Of a stretch of DNA of 64,000 nucleotides, positions 12,316-21,561 are shown piece by piece. How positions within the stretch are numbered: position 1 is the stretch's first letter; every line of letters begins with the position of its first letter. Under the pieces are notes generated by a model that had not been told where the DNA came from, did no database searches, and saw only the letters and a program-made list of their open reading frames with translations. The position numbers and the translations under genes were made by a program. Source of the DNA: Abyssalbus ytuae (lineage in GTDB: Bacteria > Bacteroidota > Bacteroidia > Flavobacteriales > Flavobacteriaceae); the NCBI RefSeq assembly GCF_022807975.1, contig NZ_CP094358.1, positions 3,782,001 through 3,846,000 of the forward strand. The letters are read 5' to 3'.

Positions 12316-13725
12316 TTATCTTTTTTCCAAAAGTACAACATTTTCTACATGATGAGTTTGTGGGAACATATCAACAGGCTGTACTTTTATAACTTTATAT
12401 AAATCATCCATTAAAGCTAAATCCCTGGCCTGGGTGGCACTATTGCAGCTTACATAAACTATTTTTTTTGGAGCTATATTCAAAATTTGATTGACAACAT
12501 CTTTATGCATTCCGTCTCTTGGCGGGTCAGTAATAATAACCTCAGGGATTCCATTAGCTTTAATAAATTCCCCGTTAAAAATATTTTTCATATCGCCTAC
12601 ATAAAACTTAACATTTTCAATTTTATTGAAAGTTGCATTTTCTTTAGCATCTTTTATAGCTTCTGGAACAGCCTCGACTCCAATTACTTTTTTAGAGTTT
12701 TTTGCCACAAATTGAGCTATGGTACCGGTACCGGTATATAAATCATAAACGAGTTCATTACCCGTTAATCCGGCAAAATCACGAGTTACTTTGTATAATT
12801 CGTATGCCTGGGAAGAATTAGTCTGATAAAAAGATTTAGCATTTACTTTAAATTTTAATCCTTCCATTTTTTCAACGATGTAATCCCTGCCTGAAAAGCA
12901 GATTATTTCCTGATCATAAATTGTATCATTAGGTTTTTTGTTAATTACATATTGAAGAGAAGTGATTTGAGGGAATTTATCTTTTAGATAATTCAACAAA
13001 AGTTCTCTCTTATTTTTATCATCCTCAAAAAACTGGATAAGAATCATAATTTCTCCTGTAGAAGATGTTCTTATCATCATAGTTCTAAGTAAACCTTTTT
13101 GTTCCCGGGGATTAAAAAAACTCATATTGTTTTTGATAGCAAATTCTTTTACAGTTAACCTTATCTCATTAGATGGATCTTCCTGGAGGTAACATTTTTT
13201 TATATCTAAAATTTTATCCCACATGCCAGGAATATGAAAACCTAAAGCATTTTTATCCTCAATATTGTCATTGTTATTAATTTCGTCTTTTGTTAACCAA
13301 CGACTATCCGAAAAGGAAAACTCCATTTTATTCCGGTAAAAATACTGTTTTTCAGACCCAATGATGGGCATAATTTCGGGTAACTGAACTTTACCGATTC
13401 TCGAGAGATTGTTTTCTATTTCTTTCTGTTTATAAAAAAGCTGATGCTGGTAGCCCATATTTTGCCATTTACACCCTCCACAGGTGCCAAAATGTTCACA
13501 AACAGGTTGGGTACGTTTTTCTGAAAGTTTAAGATATTTGGCTATTATACCCTCATAATATGCTTTTCTTTTTTTTGTTGTGTTTATGTTAACGACATCG
13601 CCGGGGACAGCATTAGATAAAAAAATTATTTTTCCATCCGGGGCTTTTGCTATACTTTTTCCTTTAGCTCCTGCATCAATTACATTGATGTTTTCAAAAG
13701 TTATCCTTTGTTTTTTTCTAGGCAT
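12316..13725 (-). CDS. rlmD: 23S rRNA (uracil(1939)-C5)-methyltransferase RlmD
   Basis: A 469-aa member of the TrmA/RumA family that makes m5U in rRNA. An N-terminal TRAM domain (about residues 1-65) is followed by the [4Fe-4S] cysteines (CEHFGTCGGCKW near 76-86 and a fourth Cys in KKCYLQED near 160). The SAM domain has the motif YDLYTGTGTIAQF, then DPPRDGMH and the catalytic-Cys motif VYVSCNSATQARD near the C-terminus. All catalytic and cluster residues are present. Flavobacteriia often have a single RlmD/RlmCD-type enzyme, so the exact site (1939 and possibly 747) is inferred. It is the first gene of the rlmD-DUF6452-DUF6048 operon. Confidence 0.92.
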   Translation of the reverse strand: MPRKKQRITFENINVIDAGAKGKSIAKAPDGKIIFLSNAVPGDVVNINTTKKRKAYYEGIIAKYLKLSEKRTQPVCEHFGTCGGCKWQNMGYQHQLFYKQKEIENNLSRIGKVQLPEIMPIIGSEKQYFYRNKMEFSFSDSRWLTKDEINNNDNIEDKNALGFHIPGMWDKILDIKKCYLQEDPSNEIRLTVKEFAIKNNMSFFNPREQKGLLRTMMIRTSSTGEIMILIQFFEDDKNKRELLLNYLKDKFPQITSLQYVINKKPNDTIYDQEIICFSGRDYIVEKMEGLKFKVNAKSFYQTNSSQAYELYKVTRDFAGLTGNELVYDLYTGTGTIAQFVAKNSKKVIGVEAVPEAIKDAKENATFNKIENVKFYVGDMKNIFNGEFIKANGIPEVIITDPPRDGMHKDVVNQILNIAPKKIVYVSCNSATQARDLALMDDLYKVIKVQPVDMFPQTHHVENVVLLEKR

Positions 13726-13786
13726 GGAGCAAAAATAATTTCTTTTTTGCTATTAGTATGCAAGCTTTTGAAATTTTTAATAATAA

Positions 13787-14014
13787 CTATTTATCCCCGA
13801 AAATTGATTTTAAAATAATTTTTAAACTGTAAAATCCCATTACTATTGCTAATATGGCTGTTATAATACCAATAATTAAAACCGGTAAGTAAAACGGGTG
13901 ATCTTGATTTTTGAATGCCTGCCATATTATAAATGGTGCAATAAACATTAACAGTGCTGTTATGGAGAAGTATTTAAAACTTTTAAAAAGCAATGTTTTA
14001 TTTGTTCTTTTCAT
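13787..14014 (-). CDS. DUF6095 family small membrane protein
   Basis: A 75-aa protein with two TM segments (about SITALLMFIAPFIIWQAF and LPVLIIGIITAILAIVMGFY) separated by a short loop, FKNQDHPFY. It matches the small flavobacterial DUF6095 family of unknown function. The longest frame starts at a TTG (14023); the ATG at 14014 is more likely. It overlaps the 3' end of murQ by 17 bases and is probably translated by coupling with it. Confidence 0.72.
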   Translation of the reverse strand: MKRTNKTLLFKSFKYFSITALLMFIAPFIIWQAFKNQDHPFYLPVLIIGIITAILAIVMGFYSLKIILKSIFGDK

Positions 14015-14819
14015 TGTAGGCAATTATAGCTTTTCTAACATTTTTGTATTCTGTAAGTAATTCTACAGCCTTAGTGGGAGATATTTTAAGCTCTTCTACA
14101 AGCATTCGTATACCTCTGTCAACTAATTTATTATTACTCAGCATCATATCTACCATTTTATTACCTTTTACCCTGCCAAGTTTTATCATAGTAACAGTAG
14201 ATATCATATTAAGCACCAATTTTTGTGCAGTACCTGCTTTCATTCTTGAACTTCCGGTTACAAATTCAGGACCAACTATTACTTCAACGGGAAATTTAGC
14301 AGCTTTTGCCAGGGGGCTTCCTGCATTGCATGTAATACACCCTGTAAGTATATTATGGGTGTTACAATTTTCAATGGCACCTACTACATAAGGAGTGGTG
14401 CCGGATGCTGCTATGCCAATTACAATATCTTTTTCAGAAATATTATGTTTTTTTAAATCTGTCCAACCTTGTTCCAAAGAATCTTCTGCAAATTCAACAG
14501 CTTTTCTTATTGCAGAATCTCCTCCGGCAATTAGCCCTATGACGAGGTTATGCGGTACGCCAAAAGTAGGCGGACATTCTGAAGCATCTACAATTCCAAG
14601 TCTTCCACTGGTACCGGCTCCTAAATAAAACAATCTTCCGCCATTAATTACCTTATTAACAACTTGTTGTGTTAATTTTTCAATTTGTGGTATAGATTTT
14701 TCTACTGCCGCCGGAACAGTTTTGTCTTCGTTGTTAATTTTTTTTAATAGTTCGATAACATCCTGTTTTTCAAGATTATCATAATTGGAACTAAGTTCTG
14801 TTGTTTTTGTGAATGTCAT
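13998..14819 (-). CDS. murQ: N-acetylmuramic acid 6-phosphate etherase
   Basis: A 273-aa cytosolic lyase that splits the D-lactyl ether of MurNAc-6-phosphate to give GlcNAc-6-phosphate and lactate, a step in peptidoglycan recycling. It is a single SIS (sugar isomerase) domain protein. The family signature GAGTSGRLGIVDASECPPTFG is present around residue 68, followed by IAGGDSAIRKAVEFAEDS, with the catalytic Glu in ASECPP and the downstream IGIAASGTTPYV and GPEFVTGSSRMKAGTAQK blocks. It is slightly shorter than E. coli MurQ (298 aa) because the C-terminal helical tail is short. The DUF6095 gene overlaps its end. Confidence 0.95.
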   Translation of the reverse strand: MTFTKTTELSSNYDNLEKQDVIELLKKINNEDKTVPAAVEKSIPQIEKLTQQVVNKVINGGRLFYLGAGTSGRLGIVDASECPPTFGVPHNLVIGLIAGGDSAIRKAVEFAEDSLEQGWTDLKKHNISEKDIVIGIAASGTTPYVVGAIENCNTHNILTGCITCNAGSPLAKAAKFPVEVIVGPEFVTGSSRMKAGTAQKLVLNMISTVTMIKLGRVKGNKMVDMMLSNNKLVDRGIRMLVEELKISPTKAVELLTEYKNVRKAIIAYNEKNK

Positions 14820-14892
14820 GCTACACTATGTCAAATTTTATAATCATTTCTTTCAAAAAAATCAATAATTGTAAGATAAAATTATTGATTTT

Positions 14893-16743
14893 TTATATTT
14901 TATCAGATAATTCAAACCATCTTTCAGTCTTTCTGTCAATTTGATTGATGATTTCCTGTAATTTAATCGATTGTTTATTTATTTCATCGCCATTTAGAGT
15001 GCCTTCCAAAAAAAGTTTTTCAATAGTTTGTTTATCTTCTTCCAGTTTTTTTATGTCTTTTTCTAATCGGTTATACTCTTTTTGTTCATTAAAACTTAAA
15101 CCTGAATTAGTATCTTTTTTCCAGGTCTTTTTTTCTTTTTTTTCTAAAGAGGATTCTTCAGGAATACTATCTTCATATACTCTGTAGTCGGTATAGTTTC
15201 CGGGGAAATCTTCTATTTCTGCATCTCCTTTGAAAACAAATAAATGGTCTACCACTTTGTCCATAAAATATCTGTCATGTGACACTACGATAAGGCATCC
15301 GGGAAAATCCAAAAGGAAATCTTCGAGTACATTAAGGGTTACAATATCCAAATCATTAGTAGGTTCATCTAAAATTAAAAAATTTGGGTTTTGGATAAGT
15401 ACTGTACATAAATAAAGCCTTTTTAATTCACCTCCACTTAGTTTTTCAACAAAATCGTATTGTTTTTTTCTGTCAAATAAAAACCTTTCCAGTAATTGTG
15501 AAGCTGATATTTGACGTCCTTTTGCCAGGGGTATATATTCGCCAAATTCTTTAATTATATCAATTACTTTTTGCTCTGGTTTTGGATTAATCCCACTTTG
15601 AGTATAATATCCGAATCTCACAGTATCACCTGTAATTATTTTACCGGAGTCGGGGTTTATTGTTTTGGTAAGCATGTTAAGAAAGGTAGATTTGCCGGTA
15701 CCATTTTTTCCGATAATACCAACCCGTTCCCCTTTTTTAAAAGTGTAATTAAATTTATTGAGGATTTGGAGATTGTCAAACGCTTTTGATACATTGTGAA
15801 ATTCCACAATTTTGTTTCCCAGCCTTTCCATATTAATCTCCAATTGTATTGTGTGGTCTTTGCGACGTTGGTGAGCCTTTTCTTTTATAATGTAAAAATC
15901 ATCAATTCGTGATTTTGATTTTGTTGTTCGGGCTTTTGGCTGGCGCCGCATCCAGTCCAGCTCTTTTACAAACAGGTTACGGGCTTTTTCAACCGACGCT
16001 TTTTCAGCTTCCATTCTTGCTTCTTTTTTCTCTAAATAATAAGAATAATTTCCTTTGTACTGATAAATATTACCATTATCCAGTTCAATTATTTCGGTGC
16101 AGACCCTCTCTAAGAAATACCGGTCGTGGGTAACCATAAACAGTGTAATATTTTCTTTGGAAAAGTATTGTTCCAACCATTCTATCATTTCCAAATCAAG
16201 ATGGTTTGTGGGCTCATCTAAAATAAGTAAATCGGGTTTATTTATAAGAATAGAAGCGAGAGCCAGTCGCTTTTTTTGTCCTCCTGATAAAGTTGATACT
16301 TTTTGGTCTAAGTTTTCAAGTTTTAGTTTAAAAAGTATTTGTTTGTATTGGGTTTCAAAATCCCAGGCATTATTTATTTCCATTTGTTCAAAAGCCTTTT
16401 GGTAGGCTTCAGTCTCATCAGGGTTAAGTAATGCTTTTTCATACTGTTGGATAACTTTTAAAATTTTGTTTTCAGAAGCAAAAATGGTTTCTTCTATAGT
16501 AAGATTAGGTAATAACTCCGGCTCTTGTGATAAAAAAGCACTATTTATTCCTTTACGGGAAATTACCTGGCCGCTATCGGGGTTATCTTTTCCTGTAATG
16601 ATATTGAGTAATGATGTTTTTCCGGTTCCGTTTTTTGCTATAAATGCAATTTTTTGGTCTTTATTTATTCCAAAAGAAATATTGGTAAAAAGGACCCTTT
16701 CACCATATGATTTTGCTATATTTTCTACAGAAAGATAATTCAC
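14893..16743 (-). CDS. ABC-F family ATPase (Uup-like)
   Basis: A 616-aa soluble protein with two ABC ATPase domains and no membrane segments. Domain 1 has Walker A AKNGTGKTS, signature LSGGQKKRLALAS and Walker B LLILDEPTNHLD; domain 2 has GKNGTGKST, LSGGELKRLYL and FLILDEPTNDLD. A charged linker (about residues 240-300) joins them, and a C-terminal coiled coil (about 540-616) is present, the arrangement seen in Uup. ABC-F proteins act on ribosomes stalled or in special states; Uup has been linked to ribosome maturation and DNA-transposon stability. It could also serve as a resistance-type ABC-F, but the coiled-coil tail favours Uup. Confidence 0.9.
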   Translation of the reverse strand: MNYLSVENIAKSYGERVLFTNISFGINKDQKIAFIAKNGTGKTSLLNIITGKDNPDSGQVISRKGINSAFLSQEPELLPNLTIEETIFASENKILKVIQQYEKALLNPDETEAYQKAFEQMEINNAWDFETQYKQILFKLKLENLDQKVSTLSGGQKKRLALASILINKPDLLILDEPTNHLDLEMIEWLEQYFSKENITLFMVTHDRYFLERVCTEIIELDNGNIYQYKGNYSYYLEKKEARMEAEKASVEKARNLFVKELDWMRRQPKARTTKSKSRIDDFYIIKEKAHQRRKDHTIQLEINMERLGNKIVEFHNVSKAFDNLQILNKFNYTFKKGERVGIIGKNGTGKSTFLNMLTKTINPDSGKIITGDTVRFGYYTQSGINPKPEQKVIDIIKEFGEYIPLAKGRQISASQLLERFLFDRKKQYDFVEKLSGGELKRLYLCTVLIQNPNFLILDEPTNDLDIVTLNVLEDFLLDFPGCLIVVSHDRYFMDKVVDHLFVFKGDAEIEDFPGNYTDYRVYEDSIPEESSLEKKEKKTWKKDTNSGLSFNEQKEYNRLEKDIKKLEEDKQTIEKLFLEGTLNGDEINKQSIKLQEIINQIDRKTERWFELSDKI

Positions 16744-16775
16744 AAGTAATTTTTTTGCAAAGTAAGTTTAAATAA

Positions 16776-17969
16776 TTATGAAGTCACAACGATATGTTTT
16801 TTATTCCCGGAATATTTGAGTAAATACAGATATCGTATAGTTAACATAAGTAGCACAGGTATGATCATAAGAGGAAAAACCTGAATTTTAAATATCCATA
16901 AAAAAATGGTAATTAATATAAAAGAAAGTAAAGCTATTAAATAATACCATGTCCAGTTTTTTAACTCTTTTTTGATTGTAAAAAAGCTAACAACAATATT
17001 TAGTGGGAAAGCCCATAAGAAGTTAAAATTATTTTTTGTCATTGTATGATCAGTGGCAAACCAAAGTAAAAGAACAATGATGCCTATAACACCTGTGAAA
17101 AAGAAAAGAGAAAAATCCAGCCACCTGCTTCTTTTATTATTTTTAATATCTGTGTAAGTAACAAAAAATACTAAAAGAAAAAGAATCAGATACACAAATC
17201 CCGGACTTAATAAAAAATAGGGCTGAATTTTAAAATTTTTATTACTCTTTAAGATTGTATTAGTTTTTTTTACTACAGGTTGATTAGAATCTTTAATTTT
17301 AGCATGTTCAAAAGCCGAGAAAATAAAATCCGGTAGAAACATATATTCATACGGTGTGGCGTTTCTATCTATAACACTACCTAAAGCCAGATCAATGCCA
17401 AAACTTCCCCATGAGTTTGGGTTTAAGTTCATTTGTATGAGTTCCCTAAAGGTATAACTGTCTTTTATGTAATTATTATTGAATTTTAGGTTATTATCCA
17501 GCACATTAACCAATACATCCCTTATTTTTGATGAGCAATTATCAAAGAAAAAATCATACAAATAAAATTTGTTTTCAGGTTTAGCATTATTATTTAAAAA
17601 GTGAAAGAGTTTATTTTTTTCCTCCCGGGTTAAATTTAATACCTGTTCCTTTACCCATCGTTGCTCTTGCAGATAACTATATTCAAATACTTTAAAGCTA
17701 TATACACTTAAATGATACAATAATTTACCCTGAGCAAATTTGCCGTAAAAATTTGGGGTGTTAAAATCAAAAGTTCCATAATTGTATGCTATATCAATGT
17801 TTAATGAAGGGTCTTTAACACGAAAGGCACTATGGCCAAATGATGAATATAATTCTTCACCCGGACCACAGGTAATAATACTAATTTCAGCTTGTGGCGA
17901 AAGCTGAAGGTTTTGACCTGTAAAAAAATAAGGTATAAAAAAAAGAAAATTTAAGATAATTTTTCTCAT
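16776..17969 (-). CDS. DUF4105 membrane protein, candidate lipoprotein N-acyltransferase (Lnb-like)
   Basis: A protein of about 397 aa with a signal/TM segment, a periplasmic DUF4105 domain (about residues 20-240) and five C-terminal TM segments. Likely catalytic residues are His46 in YSSFGHSAFR and Cys145 in FFDNCSSKIRD, a Cys-His arrangement reminiscent of NlpC/P60 enzymes. From memory, a DUF4105 protein called Lnb was shown in Bacteroides to N-acylate lipoproteins in place of Lnt; the same role here is an inference from family. Met codons at 17978, 17975 and 17969 are all possible starts; I chose the last because it gives a clean signal sequence. The long frame opens at a TTG. Confidence 0.8.
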   Translation of the reverse strand: MRKIILNFLFFIPYFFTGQNLQLSPQAEISIITCGPGEELYSSFGHSAFRVKDPSLNIDIAYNYGTFDFNTPNFYGKFAQGKLLYHLSVYSFKVFEYSYLQEQRWVKEQVLNLTREEKNKLFHFLNNNAKPENKFYLYDFFFDNCSSKIRDVLVNVLDNNLKFNNNYIKDSYTFRELIQMNLNPNSWGSFGIDLALGSVIDRNATPYEYMFLPDFIFSAFEHAKIKDSNQPVVKKTNTILKSNKNFKIQPYFLLSPGFVYLILFLLVFFVTYTDIKNNKRSRWLDFSLFFFTGVIGIIVLLLWFATDHTMTKNNFNFLWAFPLNIVVSFFTIKKELKNWTWYYLIALLSFILITIFLWIFKIQVFPLMIIPVLLMLTIRYLYLLKYSGNKKHIVVTS

Positions 17970-18110
17970 AAACATCATAAGAAACAAAATTATTGCTAAT
18001 ATCTTAATTTATCTCAAACTATATACATTCTTTAAGATAAAGTTACAGATGTTTTTAATACTGTCTTACTTTTGAAAAACTTATAGTATTTTTACAAAAA
18101 CTAACTGTTA

Positions 18111-18860
18111 ATGAAAAAACATATTCCTAACATTATTACATTATTAAATTTATTGTGTGGCACTATTGCTGTGCTTTTTGCTGTTAAAAATGAACTGGAA
18201 ACGGCCGCTATTTTTGCTTTTTCTGGAATAGTTTTTGATTTTTTTGACGGTCTTGCGGCAAGAGCCCTTAAAGTGCAAAGTGAATTGGGGGTACAATTAG
18301 ACTCTCTGGCAGATATGGTTACCTGTGGGGTTGTTCCAGGAATTGTGATGTTTCAATTATTTAACCTGTTGTCAGATACATCATTTGGCTGGGGAAATGA
18401 AAATTGGTTGGATAAAACCGGATTTGCTCCCTTATCTGTATTTGGTCTTTTTATAACTCTTGCATCTGCATACAGGCTGGCTAAATTTAATATTGATGAA
18501 AACCAGGTGTCTTCTTTTATTGGCCTGCCAACCCCGGCCAATACATTATTCATATTGTCGTTGCCTCTTATTTTGTCTTATCAGAGAAATGATTTGATTA
18601 ACAGTATAATAATTAATAAATGGTTTTTGATAATCATAACTGTTATTAGTTGTTATATGTTGAATTCTAAAATTCAACTTTTTGCTTTTAAATTTAAAAA
18701 TTGGCAATTAAAAGGAAATGCAGTTAAATACTTTTTTTTGTTATTATCACTAATAGGGATTATTTTACTAAAATTTGCAGCTATACCACTTATAATAATA
18801 GCTTATGTAATAACTTCTTTAGTGGATGGTGTAGCGTTAAAAAATAAAAAAAGCTCTTGA
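18111..18860 (+). CDS. pssA: CDP-diacylglycerol--serine O-phosphatidyltransferase
   Basis: A 249-aa integral-membrane enzyme that makes phosphatidylserine, the precursor of phosphatidylethanolamine. The CDP-alcohol phosphotransferase signature D-G-x2-A-R-x8-G-x3-D-x3-D is complete, from DFFDGLAARAL through GVQLDSLADM (about residues 43-69), with hydrophobic helices before and after. The start MKKHIPNIITLLNLLCG is the standard N-terminus. A -7-like element TACTTTTG lies at 18067-18074. The stop codon is inside the loop of the terminator hairpin at 18851-18876. Confidence 0.93.
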   Translation: MKKHIPNIITLLNLLCGTIAVLFAVKNELETAAIFAFSGIVFDFFDGLAARALKVQSELGVQLDSLADMVTCGVVPGIVMFQLFNLLSDTSFGWGNENWLDKTGFAPLSVFGLFITLASAYRLAKFNIDENQVSSFIGLPTPANTLFILSLPLILSYQRNDLINSIIINKWFLIIITVISCYMLNSKIQLFAFKFKNWQLKGNAVKYFFLLLSLIGIILLKFAAIPLIIIAYVITSLVDGVALKNKKSS

Positions 18861-18876
18861 AAGAGAGCTTTTTTTT
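18851..18876. terminator. Bidirectional terminator between pssA and the convergent gene
   Basis: Stem AAGCTCT (18851-18857) / AGAGCTT (18864-18870) with loop TGAAAG, preceded by five A (18846-18850) and followed by T (18869-18876). The A and T flanks let it work on both strands. The pssA stop codon TGA occupies the loop. Confidence 0.85.
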
Positions 18877-18899
18877 ATTTGACTTCTGTTTTATGTTTT

Positions 18900-19466
18900 T
18901 TAATCGCTTACCAATGGGGTTTGGTGGATGAACTCTTCAACAATTTCCCTTGGTAATTTTCTTTTTAACAAATCAACCTCTGCAGTGGTATTAGGTTGGT
19001 TACAACCTTTGTAAACCACTCTCATTTCTTTTACGGCTTCGATAAAAATTTTAAATTCTTCAGGAATAAACTGGTGTTGTAAATTTTCTGTAAAATAATG
19101 TTGTTTGCTTATTTTATTTTTTTCTCCACTTTCTAATACCAAAGTAGGAGTTTCATAGGTGGTAAGAACCCGACCTTTTCCATCAAGCATTTCTATTGCC
19201 ATGTGGGTAATAAAGCCTTCGTTGGTTTTAGAGAATTGGGTTAAAGAAACACTTAAGTATCCTTCTGAGTCCAGTTCAATATTTACGTCAGTCATATAAA
19301 AGTGACTTTTACCGCATAATTTGTCAGTTTTCTTTTCATTATATGATAAAATAACTACATCATCATTCTTAATAATCTTGTGATTTGAGAATATTAAGGA
19401 CGGAATAAGTAGCAAAAATGAAAGAATACCAATATATTTTCTTGAAGAGTAGTATTGTAATATCAT
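18900..19466 (-). CDS. Exported protein of unknown function
   Basis: A 188-aa protein with an N-terminal hydrophobic signal segment (YIGILSFLLLIPSLIFS) and a predicted mainly beta mature part. Two Cys (in DKLCGKSHFY and YKGCNQPNTT) could form a disulfide in the periplasm. I do not recognise a family. The next gene upstream on the same strand is lptB (start 20328, stop 19588), but the 120-base gap with AT-rich sequence suggests its own promoter. It ends at the shared terminator with pssA. Confidence 0.6.
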   Translation of the reverse strand: MILQYYSSRKYIGILSFLLLIPSLIFSNHKIIKNDDVVILSYNEKKTDKLCGKSHFYMTDVNIELDSEGYLSVSLTQFSKTNEGFITHMAIEMLDGKGRVLTTYETPTLVLESGEKNKISKQHYFTENLQHQFIPEEFKIFIEAVKEMRVVYKGCNQPNTTAEVDLLKRKLPREIVEEFIHQTPLVSD

Positions 19467-19587
19467 AGTATCACTAATTTAGGGTTACACACAAATATAG
19501 AAAAAAATCCATTAAAAATGGAAAAATATAATAAATCTTAAATATTAAAATTAAAGATTCAATATTTCCAAAAAATTAAAGTATTTT

Positions 19588-20328
19588 TTATAAACTTATT
19601 TTTTTCTTTCTTAGTTCGAAGTTTTGTCCCAGATATACTTTTCTAACCATCTCATCAGCAGCAAGTTCTTCGGGAATACCAGCTTTTAGTATATTTCCTT
19701 CAAACATTAAATAAGACCGTTCGGTTATTGCAAGAGTTTCCTGAACATTATGGTCAGTAATTAAAATACCTATATTTCTATTTTTTAGTTGGGCTACAAT
19801 TCTTTGAATATCTTCTACTGCCACAGGATCTACTCCGGCAAAGGGTTCGTCTAAAAGGATAAATTTAGGGTCGGTAGCCAAAGCTCTTGCAATTTCAGTT
19901 CGTCTCCTTTCTCCACCGGAAAGCAAATCGCCACGCCTTTTTCTTTTTTCAGTAAGGCCAAATTCCTCCAAAAGCTTTTCAAGACGTTCTTTTTGTTCAC
20001 TTTTAGAAAGTTTGGTAAGCTGTAAAACAGATAAAATATTGTCTTCTACACTTAGTTTTCTAAATACAGAAGCTTCCTGTGCTAAATAACCTATGCCGTT
20101 TTGAGCACGTTTATACATTGGGAATTTAGTAATCTCAGTATTATCCAAAAATATTTTTCCGCCATTGGGTTTAATCAACCCTACAATCATATAAAATGAA
20201 GTGGTTTTTCCTGCCCCGTTAGGGCCAAGAAGGCCTACAATCTCTCCCCGGTTAACCTCAAGGGAAATTCCTTTAACTACAGGTCTTCCTTTGTACGATT
20301 TCATTATATTTTGGGCACGTAACTTCAT
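19588..20328 (-). CDS. lptB: LPS export ABC transporter ATP-binding protein
   Basis: A 246-aa cytosolic ATPase of the LptB2FGC complex, which extracts lipopolysaccharide from the inner membrane and pushes it to the outer membrane. Walker [10 protein letters not shown] (about residue 34), Q-loop IGYLAQEAS, signature [15 protein letters not shown], Walker [14 protein letters not shown] and switch His in [10 protein letters not shown] are present. The combination of [17 protein letters not shown] with LSGGERRR is diagnostic of LptB rather than other ABC ATPases. LptF/LptG are not in this window. kdsD, needed for the LPS sugar Kdo, lies 1.2 kb upstream on the same strand. Confidence 0.94.
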   Translation of the reverse strand: MKLRAQNIMKSYKGRPVVKGISLEVNRGEIVGLLGPNGAGKTTSFYMIVGLIKPNGGKIFLDNTEITKFPMYKRAQNGIGYLAQEASVFRKLSVEDNILSVLQLTKLSKSEQKERLEKLLEEFGLTEKRKRRGDLLSGGERRRTEIARALATDPKFILLDEPFAGVDPVAVEDIQRIVAQLKNRNIGILITDHNVQETLAITERSYLMFEGNILKAGIPEELAADEMVRKVYLGQNFELRKKKISL

Positions 20329-20393
20329 AGATTTACTTATTGAATTTCAAAAATAATTAATTAGTAGTAAAACGGAGTTTTTTTATAAAAAGA

Positions 20394-20738
20394 TTATGCT
20401 TTTTCAAGCTCTTCCCAGTATTCATAAGCTCGTCGGAGATGAGGGACAACAATTGTTCCTCCCACCAGTGTGGCAATACTCAAAGCTTCCATGATTTCTG
20501 CTTTGGAAAGCTTTTGTTTATAGCAGGTTTCCAAATGATATTTTATACAATCATCACACCTTAAAACAGTGGAAGCTACTAATCCTAAAAGCTCTTTTGT
20601 TTTAATATCCAAAACGCCGGCAGCATATGCATTCGTGTCTAAGTTAAATATCCTTTTAATTATTTTATTATTATCATTAAGGATCTTTTCGTTCATTTTA
20701 GAACGATACTCATTAAATTCATTTACTGCGTTTGACAT
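20394..20738 (-). CDS. Carboxymuconolactone decarboxylase family (AhpD-like) protein
   Basis: A 114-aa all-helical protein of the CMD/AhpD superfamily. It has the redox CxxC motif with following His (LRCDDCIKYHLETC), as in AhpD-type peroxidase adaptors, and the helix ELLGLVASTVL before it. The family forms trimers or hexamers. The motif favours a thiol-redox role over a decarboxylase. Its start overlaps the tatC 3' end by 20 bases, so translation is probably coupled to tatC. The partner enzyme is not obvious here. Confidence 0.85.
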   Translation of the reverse strand: MSNAVNEFNEYRSKMNEKILNDNNKIIKRIFNLDTNAYAAGVLDIKTKELLGLVASTVLRCDDCIKYHLETCYKQKLSKAEIMEALSIATLVGGTIVVPHLRRAYEYWEELEKA

Positions 20739-21561
20739 CTTTTTTAAGTTTACGTTCTTCTTTTTTTATAACGGTTTTAGATATTAAAATACTGATTTCA
20801 TACAAAATTAAAATTGGAATGGCCACTACAATCTGGCTTGCCACATCAGGAGGGGTTATAACTGCAGAGAGTATAAGAACTACTACCAGTGAGATTTTTC
20901 GGTATTTGCGTAATACTTCCGGTGTTACCAGTCCTACTTTAGTTAAAAAATAAATAATAATAGGCAGTTCAAATATTAAACCGCATGCTATTACAGAGGC
21001 TCGTACGGTAGAGATATAAGAAGAAAGGTCTATATCATTAAATACCTGTTTACTCACCTGATATGTAGCAAGAAAATTAATTGAAAGCGGTGCAATAACA
21101 TAATAGCCGAACAATACACCCAGGAAAAATAAAAATGAAGCTATAAATATAAAGCCGCGGGCATTTTTTCTTTCATTTTCATACAAACCGGGACTAACAA
21201 ATTTCCACATTTCATATAGAATGTAGGGAAAGGCTAAAATAAAGCCGGCCCATATAGATGTCCATATGTGGGCAGAAAACTGACCCGCCATTTCCCGGCT
21301 TTGAATTCTGAAAGGTAATTCTTTAGTACAAAAAGTTTCGTCCAGGCCCAATACCCTGGAAATTTTACAAAAAAATTCATAAGTTGGAAACTCAGGTTTT
21401 TTAGGGCCGAAAATAACGGTGTCAAAAACAAAATCTTTTGCCACAAATGCTACAATTCCTACTATTACTACTGCTGCAGTTGATCTTATTAAGTGCCATC
21501 TTAACTCTTCAAGATGATCTAAAAATGACATTTCCTCAGGTTTAGTAACTTTTTTAGCCAT
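20719..21561 (-). CDS. tatC: Sec-independent protein translocase TatC
   Basis: A 280-aa inner-membrane protein with six TM segments, the twin-arginine signal receptor of the Tat system. The cytoplasmic N-terminus has the conserved FLDHLEELRWHLIRS, and the first cytoplasmic loop carries FVSPGLYENERK with the essential Glu. A long periplasmic loop (about residues 45-95) with two or three Cys separates TM1 and TM2. TatA is not in the window. The ATG shares one base with the kdsD stop (TAATG at 21559-21563), so the genes are coupled: kdsD, tatC, CMD protein. Confidence 0.95.
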   Translation of the reverse strand: MAKKVTKPEEMSFLDHLEELRWHLIRSTAAVVIVGIVAFVAKDFVFDTVIFGPKKPEFPTYEFFCKISRVLGLDETFCTKELPFRIQSREMAGQFSAHIWTSIWAGFILAFPYILYEMWKFVSPGLYENERKNARGFIFIASFLFFLGVLFGYYVIAPLSINFLATYQVSKQVFNDIDLSSYISTVRASVIACGLIFELPIIIYFLTKVGLVTPEVLRKYRKISLVVVLILSAVITPPDVASQIVVAIPILILYEISILISKTVIKKEERKLKKDVKRSK

